A stretch of DNA of 55,434 bases from Prolixibacteraceae bacterium (GTDB taxonomy: Bacteria; Bacteroidota; Bacteroidia; Bacteroidales; Prolixibacteraceae). Position numbers and translations under genes: made by a program. The stretch is from positions 1 through 55,434 of the forward strand of contig JARKOX010000108.1 of assembly GCA_029975525.1 (NCBI GenBank), in the 5' to 3' direction. The notes beneath the pieces were generated by a model, which saw only the letters and a list, made by a program, of their open reading frames with translations, was not told where the DNA came from and ran no database searches. Below, piece after piece: positions 50,637-55,434 of this stretch (positions within the stretch are counted from its first letter, which is position 1; each line of letters opens with the position of its first letter).

Positions 50637-52193
50637 TTAATGTTTCGGTCCGATTTTAATTTGACGAAGCATAATTTTTACTTCTGCAGCCAGCAGGATG
50701 GTAAAAATAAGGGCAAAAAGCCAGAAAGTCGTTTGTACGGCGCCCGCGCTGATGCGGGTTACGGCTGTCCAGGTGGGCATCAGGTCCTGAATTACCCAGG
50801 GTTGGCGCCCCATTTCGGCAACAATCCAGCCGGCCTGCGAAGCCAGGTAAGCCAGCGGGATGGTCCAGATGGCCAGGCGCAGGTACCAGCGGCGGTTTTC
50901 CAGCTGGTTTCTCAGGGTGAATACCAGCGAGAGGATGAAGAAAAGGACGAAATAACCGCCCAGCATCACCATGATGTGAAAGCTGTAAAAGGTGAGCGGT
51001 ATGCTGGGAATCAACTTGTGCGGATCATCCACATATCCGTAGCCGAAATATTTGAAAAAATTGTCCTGGAACGCTTTGTCCATGATCTCCGTCTTCAGAA
51101 CATTGGCCAGCGAATCGTTGCCCGCTTTCTGGGCATTTTTGAAGTCGGTGAGTTTGGCAACGGCCAGCTTTCCCCGTTCCATCTTTTCATACGCCGACAT
51201 GATTCCATGCTGTTCGTTGCCGTTGATCAGGTCGTTGACGCCCGGCACAAAAGCGTTCCAGTCGAGGAATGCCATGTAGGAGAGGACATTGGGAATCTCA
51301 ATTTTCAGAGAAAAATCCTTGAGGTTTTCATTGTTGGGGTCGGTTTTGCTGGTCGAAAAAACACCAACCGCTACCAGGCCGGCTCCCTGGGTGCCATTGT
51401 ACAACCCTTCGATGGCGGCAAATTTCATGGGCTGGGTGGTGGCAATGGTCCGGGTTGAGTTATCGCCGGTGAGGACCAGGTAAATCGACGAGACCAGTCC
51501 GAAGAGGGAGGCGATCAGGATACTTTTGCGGGCCAGCAGGATCTCCCGCTTTTTGAGCAGGTACCAGGCCGAAATCCCAATGACAAAAATGGCCGCCAGC
51601 ACAAAACCCGACGATGTGGTATGCAGGAATTTGTCGACCGCAACAGGCGAAAAGAGCACCTCCCAGAAGTTATTCATCTCGTTGCGGGCTGTTTCAGGAT
51701 TAAATTGCATTCCGACGGGGCGCTGCATCCAGGCGTTGGCCACCAGGATCCACAGGGCCGAGAGGTTGGCGCCGATTGCGGTAAGCCATGTGGCCAGCAG
51801 GTGCGTCTTTTTGCCCACTTTGTTCCAGCCAAAAAACATAATGGCAATGAAGGTCGACTCCATAAAAAAGGCAAAAATTCCTTCGATCGCCAGCGGGGCG
51901 CCGAAAATGTCGCCCACAAACCAGGAGTAGTTCGACCAGTTGGTACCAAATTCAAATTCGAGGATAATTCCGGTAGCCACTCCAATGGCGAAGTTGATGC
52001 CAAACAGGGTCATCCAGAATTTGGTGATCCGCTTCCACTCGGGATTGCCGGTCCGCACATAAATCGACTCCATCATGGCAATGATGATGGTAATCCCCAG
52101 CGTGAGCGGAACAAAAATCCAATGGTACATGGCCGTCAGGGCAAATTGGGCCCGCGACCAGTTCACTAAGGTTAAATCAACAGCTTCAATCAT
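50637..52193 (-). CDS. cydA: Cytochrome bd ubiquinol oxidase subunit I
   Basis: From ATG 52193 (MIEAVDLTLVNWSRAQFAL) the protein has 518 residues; a TTG at 52202 would add three. His24 in RAQFALTAMYHWIFVPLTLG is the high-spin heme ligand. The next conserved ligand region and quinol-binding elements are GFVLAAIFVIGISAWYLLKK and the segment around NSTRTIATTQPMKFAAIEGL. QAGWIVAEMGRQPWVIQDLM is the late quinol/heme-d signature. It reduces oxygen with high affinity and is expected in microaerobic conditions. It starts 11 bases after the DUF4492 stop. Confidence 0.97.
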   Translation of the reverse strand: MIEAVDLTLVNWSRAQFALTAMYHWIFVPLTLGITIIIAMMESIYVRTGNPEWKRITKFWMTLFGINFAIGVATGIILEFEFGTNWSNYSWFVGDIFGAPLAIEGIFAFFMESTFIAIMFFGWNKVGKKTHLLATWLTAIGANLSALWILVANAWMQRPVGMQFNPETARNEMNNFWEVLFSPVAVDKFLHTTSSGFVLAAIFVIGISAWYLLKKREILLARKSILIASLFGLVSSIYLVLTGDNSTRTIATTQPMKFAAIEGLYNGTQGAGLVAVGVFSTSKTDPNNENLKDFSLKIEIPNVLSYMAFLDWNAFVPGVNDLINGNEQHGIMSAYEKMERGKLAVAKLTDFKNAQKAGNDSLANVLKTEIMDKAFQDNFFKYFGYGYVDDPHKLIPSIPLTFYSFHIMVMLGGYFVLFFILSLVFTLRNQLENRRWYLRLAIWTIPLAYLASQAGWIVAEMGRQPWVIQDLMPTWTAVTRISAGAVQTTFWLFALIFTILLAAEVKIMLRQIKIGPKH

Positions 52194-52204
52194 GTATATC
52201 AAGA

Positions 52205-52423
52205 TTAAGGTTCAGTCAGATTTTCCAGAACGTGCTGCCCACGTTCACGATCGTTGTCAAAATTGGATTTAAGGAAATTGGGGAAAAAGAAAAGTTTCAG
52301 GATAACAAACATCACAAACAGTTTGAGCAGGATAATGATCCAGACCTGACGGCCCCAGCTGCTCATGTTTTTAAACCCCTCAAAGTAAAATTTCCAGATG
52401 CGGTAAAAAATGTTCCGGTTCAA
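52205..52423 (-). CDS. DUF4492 small membrane protein, first gene of the cyd operon
   Basis: The 72-residue protein shows the DUF4492 pattern: FYRIWKFYFEGFKNMSSWGR, a single membrane helix VWIIILLKLFVMFVILKLF, then FFFPNFLKSNFD and a charged tail. DUF4492 precedes cydA in Bacteroidota and is presumably an assembly or accessory factor of the bd oxidase; its role is unknown. The start is most likely TTG at 52423: no in-frame ATG lies upstream before the predicted transcription start, and the first internal Met would remove the conserved N-terminus. The weak start may limit its amount relative to CydA. Confidence 0.88.
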   Translation of the reverse strand: MNRNIFYRIWKFYFEGFKNMSSWGRQVWIIILLKLFVMFVILKLFFFPNFLKSNFDNDRERGQHVLENLTEP

Positions 52424-52449
52424 ATTGGATGGCTTTTTTAGTTCGTATT

Positions 52450-52457
52450 CAAATTTA
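52450..52457 (-). promoter_or_regulatory. -7 box of the cyd operon promoter
   Basis: On the minus strand TAAATTTG matches TAnnTTTG exactly, 26 bases before the TTG start. Transcription would begin near 52443, giving a leader of about 20 bases. The -33 region is occupied by the palindrome at 52463-52488. Confidence 0.55.
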
Positions 52458-52462
52458 AAAAC

Positions 52463-52488
52463 TTTGTCCGGAAAAATTCCCGGACAAA
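52463..52488. promoter_or_regulatory. Palindrome over the cyd promoter (operator candidate)
   Basis: TTTGTCCGG and CCGGACAAA form a perfect 9-bp inverted repeat with an 8-base A/T spacer. Its centre lies about 32 bases upstream of the predicted transcription start, overlapping the -33 element. It does not match FNR (TTGAT-N4-ATCAA) or Rex consensus sites. If transcribed it could instead form a hairpin followed by GTTTTT. Confidence 0.5.
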
Positions 52489-52592
52489 ATCAGATAAATA
52501 AGCTTCTCCATAAACAATCAATAGTGATTTTGGGTTTCATAGTTTGAAGTTTTTAAAGACAATTATCGAAATAAATTTTTAGCCGAATCACT

Positions 52593-53399
52593 ATGAATAA
52601 CCGGAAAATACAGGGCAACCTGTTCAGGCTCTTTTTATTGGTGTTCTTTTTGAGCGGATTTCAAGCGCCGGCCCAATCGGTTATTTCGACTGCCGACGAG
52701 ATGGAAATCGGGGTGGTGGAGCATCTCGATGAATTTTTACCCGATAGTATTTCGCTGATCAATGAACAGGGGCAGCAGGTGTGGCTGGCTGACCTGATCG
52801 ACAAACCTACGGTGCTGAACTTTGTTTACTTCCGCTGCCCGGGAATTTGCAGCCCCCTGATGGAGGGAATTGCCGGCGTGATCGACAAATCGGAGCTGGT
52901 GCTGGGAAAAGATTACCAGGTGCTGACGATCAGTTTCGACCCGCGCGAAACCATTGATCTGGGAATCCTGAAAAAGAACAACTATCTGAACCTGATGCAA
53001 AAGCGTGAGGAAGCCGGCCAGGGGTGGCGTTTTTTTGTCAGCGACAGCGCCAGCATCGCCCGGGCTACCAATGCCGTCGGATTCAGATACAAAAAAACCG
53101 GGAACGATTTTTTGCATGCCGCGTCGGTCGTTGTGATCAGCCCGCAGGGGAAAATTACCCGCTACCTGAACGGGATGTATTTTTTGCCTTTTGAGTGGAA
53201 GATGGCCATCATCGAGGCTTCCGAAGGGAAGTCGGGGCCAACGCTTAACAAGGTGCTCCGTTTCTGCTACTCCTACGATCCGGTAGGGCAGACCTATGCG
53301 TTGAATATCATGCGGTTGGGCGGAGCTTTTATCATGTTTTTTGCCATTCTGTTTTTACTATATCTAGTTTTGAAACCCAGGCGAAAAAGTAGCCATTAA
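52593..53399 (+). CDS. SCO1/SenC family copper chaperone
   Basis: The 268-residue protein has a signal peptide or anchor (NLFRLFLLVFFLSGFQA), a thioredoxin-fold domain with the copper-binding CxxxC (Cys82, Cys86 in YFRCPGICSPL) and the third ligand His175 (NDFLHAASVV). GKITRYLNGMYFLP follows as in the family. Unusually for SCO it ends with a C-terminal membrane helix (GGAFIMFFAILFLLYLVL), so it is anchored at both ends or at the C-terminus. It delivers copper to the CuA or CuB site during oxidase assembly, which fits the oxidase genes that follow 10 bases downstream. Confidence 0.93.
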   Translation: MNNRKIQGNLFRLFLLVFFLSGFQAPAQSVISTADEMEIGVVEHLDEFLPDSISLINEQGQQVWLADLIDKPTVLNFVYFRCPGICSPLMEGIAGVIDKSELVLGKDYQVLTISFDPRETIDLGILKKNNYLNLMQKREEAGQGWRFFVSDSASIARATNAVGFRYKKTGNDFLHAASVVVISPQGKITRYLNGMYFLPFEWKMAIIEASEGKSGPTLNKVLRFCYSYDPVGQTYALNIMRLGGAFIMFFAILFLLYLVLKPRRKSSH

Positions 53400-53409
53400 A
53401 CTAAACTTT

Positions 53410-55023
53410 ATGCAAACATCGCACACACTTCATGCCCACAGTTATCTGGAGAGCCAGGGGAAATACAAGGGGTTTCTCGGGTGGGTTTTGTCGACCGACC
53501 ACAAACGGATCGGGTTGCTATATCTTTATTCCATCACCACCATGTTTATGGTGGGGGTTTTGTTGGGCCTTGCCATGAAGCTGGAATTGCTGGCTCCCGG
53601 GAAAACCATTATGGAAGCGAAAGACTACAACGCCGTGTTTACGGTTCATGGCGTGATTATGATTTTTATGATTGTGATTCCGGGACTGCCGGCAGTTTTC
53701 GGGAATTTTATGCTGCCGCTGATGATTGGCGCCCGCGACGTGGCTTTTCCGAAGCTCAACCTGATGTCGTGGTACCTTTATGTAACCGGCGTTTTTCTGG
53801 TTTTGGCCGCCCTGCTTTTCGGCCCCGGCACACCCGACACCGGCTGGACGTTTTACGCGCCCTACAGTTTTAAGACCGGAACCAATATGCTGCCGGCCAT
53901 CTTCGGCGCTTTTGTACTCGGATTCTCCTCCATTCTCACCGGGTTGAATTTTATTGTTACCGTTCACCGGATGCGGGCGCCCGGATTGCGGTGGCTCAAG
54001 TTGCCGCTGTTTGTGTGGACAATTTACGGAACTGCCTGGATTCAGCTGCTGGCAACGCCGGTAGTGGGCATCACCCTGGTGCTGGTTGCCCTTGAACGGA
54101 TTTTCGGCATCGGAGTTTTCGACCCGGCGCTGGGTGGCGACCCGATTTTATACCAGCATCTCTTCTGGATCTATTCCCACCCGGCTGTCTACATTATGAT
54201 CCTGCCCGCAATGGGAGCGATTTCGGAGATCATTCCGACCTTTTCCCAGAAACAGATTTTTGGTTACAAAGCCCTGATTATATCTACCATGGCCATTGCT
54301 TTTGTCGGATACCTCGTTTGGGGGCACCACATGTACACGGCCGGCATGAGCGGCACGGCGCAGTATTATTTTTCGCTGTTGACGTTTATCGTGGCTATTC
54401 CGAGCGCCATCAAGGTTTTTAACTGGATATCCACCATGTACAAAGGGTCGATCAATATGCAGACGCCCTTTTACTGGGCGGCTTCGTTTATCTTCATCTT
54501 TATGATCGGCGGACTTTCCGGTCTGGTGCTGGGGGCGCTGGCCACCAATATTTATGTGCACGATACGGCTTTTGTGGTGGCGCACTTTCATTACATCGTT
54601 TTTGGCGGGGTAGGATTTGCTTTTTTTGCCGCCATCCATTACTGGTTCCCCAAAATTTTTGGCCGGATGTACGATAAAAACTGGGCCAACACCGGCTGGC
54701 TGCTCTTTTTTATCGGATTTGTTTCGCTTTACACCCCCATGTTTTATCTGGGGATGCAGGGGATGCCGCGTCGTTATTACGATTATCTCGAAGAGTTTCA
54801 CGGCGGAAATATCCTCAGCACTTTTGGTTCATGGATTCTGGCCACGGGGCTTATTATTATTGTGGTGAACCTGGTCCGCTCGGCCCGGAAGGGACCGCTT
54901 GCCGAAGCCAACCCCTGGCAGGGAAAGACGCTGGAGTGGACGGTGCCTTCGCCGCCGCCGGCCGAAAATTTCCCGCAAATCCCGGTGGTGGGAGAGAACG
55001 ACGGTCCGTACAATTACAAATAG
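53410..55023 (+). CDS. Heme-copper oxidase subunit I, A2 type
   Basis: The 537-residue protein has twelve membrane helices. His80 (FTVHGVIM) and His394 (AHFHYIVFG) are the low-spin heme ligands and His392 the high-spin ligand. His257, His306 and His307 bind CuB, and Tyr261 in YSHPAVY is the cross-linked tyrosine. YSHPAV instead of GHPEV lacks the gating glutamate and identifies the A2 subfamily found in caa3-type oxidases of thermophiles and Bacteroidota. It reduces oxygen and pumps protons; cytochrome c is the probable donor, to be settled by subunit II, which is not in the window. Length is normal. Between SCO and subunit III genes. Confidence 0.96.
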   Translation: MQTSHTLHAHSYLESQGKYKGFLGWVLSTDHKRIGLLYLYSITTMFMVGVLLGLAMKLELLAPGKTIMEAKDYNAVFTVHGVIMIFMIVIPGLPAVFGNFMLPLMIGARDVAFPKLNLMSWYLYVTGVFLVLAALLFGPGTPDTGWTFYAPYSFKTGTNMLPAIFGAFVLGFSSILTGLNFIVTVHRMRAPGLRWLKLPLFVWTIYGTAWIQLLATPVVGITLVLVALERIFGIGVFDPALGGDPILYQHLFWIYSHPAVYIMILPAMGAISEIIPTFSQKQIFGYKALIISTMAIAFVGYLVWGHHMYTAGMSGTAQYYFSLLTFIVAIPSAIKVFNWISTMYKGSINMQTPFYWAASFIFIFMIGGLSGLVLGALATNIYVHDTAFVVAHFHYIVFGGVGFAFFAAIHYWFPKIFGRMYDKNWANTGWLLFFIGFVSLYTPMFYLGMQGMPRRYYDYLEEFHGGNILSTFGSWILATGLIIIVVNLVRSARKGPLAEANPWQGKTLEWTVPSPPPAENFPQIPVVGENDGPYNYK

Positions 55024-55041
55024 TAACTAACCTAACGCAGC

Positions 55042-55434
55042 ATGGAACAAACTTTGCACGCGCAGCACGATCAATATGATCCCGAAGCATCAAAAATCGG
55101 GATGTGGCTGTTTATTTTTACCGAACTCCTGCTTTTTGGCGGTTTATTTATCATCTACTCGGTTTATCGCTATCTCAACCACGAGGCTTTTCACCTGGCA
55201 GCCGCGGAGCTGGACACCTTTATCGGGGCCGTCAACACCGTGGTGTTGCTGGTCAGCAGTATGACCATTGCCATGGCAACCACGGCTGTTCAGCAGAAAA
55301 ATTACCGGCTCACCCTGCTTTTGCTGGGAATTACGGTTTTTCTGGCGCTGGTTTTCCTGGGGAATAAATATTTTGAATGGGGGAAAAAGTTCGAACATGG
55401 CATTTATCCCGGCTCCGACTACCTGAAGGAAAAT
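55042..55434 (+). CDS. Heme-copper oxidase subunit III (partial, cut by window end)
   Basis: An ATG at 55042, 18 bases after the subunit I stop, opens a frame that runs off the window after 131 codons. SKIGMWLFIFTELLLFGGLF is the family start, in which the acidic residue of TEL lies in the first helix, and VNTVVLLVSSMTIAMATTAV and FLGNKYFEW follow. Three to four of the seven helices expected for a stand-alone subunit III are visible. It completes the SCO-I-III operon as far as can be seen. Confidence 0.93.
   Translation, partial: MEQTLHAQHDQYDPEASKIGMWLFIFTELLLFGGLFIIYSVYRYLNHEAFHLAAAELDTFIGAVNTVVLLVSSMTIAMATTAVQQKNYRLTLLLLGITVFLALVFLGNKYFEWGKKFEHGIYPGSDYLKEN

Noticed and set aside
1..55434. 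CRISPR arrays, insertion sequences, prophage or plasmid origins
   Set aside because: I saw no regularly spaced repeats, transposase, integrase or replication-initiator genes.

Overview
The window comes from a member of the Bacteroidota, most likely a free-living or marine Bacteroidales/Marinilabiliales-type organism. The reasons are: near-absence of Shine-Dalgarno sites, several TAnnTTTG promoter boxes, a Pit/DUF47 pair, an UpxY-like NusG paralogue, a DUF4492-cydAB operon, a lipoprotein carrying the Bacteroidota surface-export signal, and sulfatase/GH3 glycan genes. A cytochrome bd oxidase next to an A2-type heme-copper oxidase points to a facultatively aerobic lifestyle. The lineage is inferred from gene families, not from a marker gene.

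Region by region. 1-4.1 kb: tail of an unknown gene, a Wzi-family outer-membrane protein, and a leftward set (membrane protein, winged-helix regulator, CreD) with two identical 17-bp palindromes. 4.2-18.1 kb: secreted and degradative functions (sulfatase, PA14-containing GH3, surface subtilase lipoprotein, glycosylasparaginase, gamma-glutamyltransferase, a sugar-binding secreted protein, and an esterase broken by an in-frame TAG), with an RRM protein, Tpx and tRNA-Pro(CGG) between them. 18.4-25.5 kb: phosphate transporter with its DUF47 partner, a nucleoside-hydrolase lipoprotein and an odd GH127-like lipoprotein, ribH, a TPR protein, recF and a DUF721 gene. 25.8-36.8 kb: orphan UpxY-like factor and core envelope and metabolism genes. 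These include a long leftward series rsfS-ftsH-LUD-DUF2007-cdsA-psd-pssA that couples ribosome silencing, membrane proteolysis and phosphatidylethanolamine synthesis, then birA, pyrE, a Nudix gene, a thioredoxin-fold protein and coaD.

37.1-49.2 kb is a glycan-assembly island. It holds two GT2 enzymes (one with membrane anchors, of the polyprenyl-phosphate-sugar synthase type), an FkbM methyltransferase, and five large polytopic proteins of GT-C appearance. Three of the five carry a similar C-terminal beta-sandwich that resembles a carbohydrate-binding module. The inferred scheme is that GT2 enzymes charge a lipid carrier and GT-C enzymes use the charged sugar outside the membrane.

49.3-55.4 kb is respiration: DUF4492-cydA-cydB plus a 41-residue CydX-like gene leftward, and SCO-coxI-coxIII rightward, the last cut by the window edge. 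The palindrome between the two operons sits over the predicted -33 region of the cyd promoter.

The most noteworthy observations are the paired creD-locus operators, the GT-C/CBM-like fusions in three separately transcribed genes, the nonsense-split esterase, the short CydX-like gene with the cyd operator, and the single-cysteine thioredoxin-like protein.
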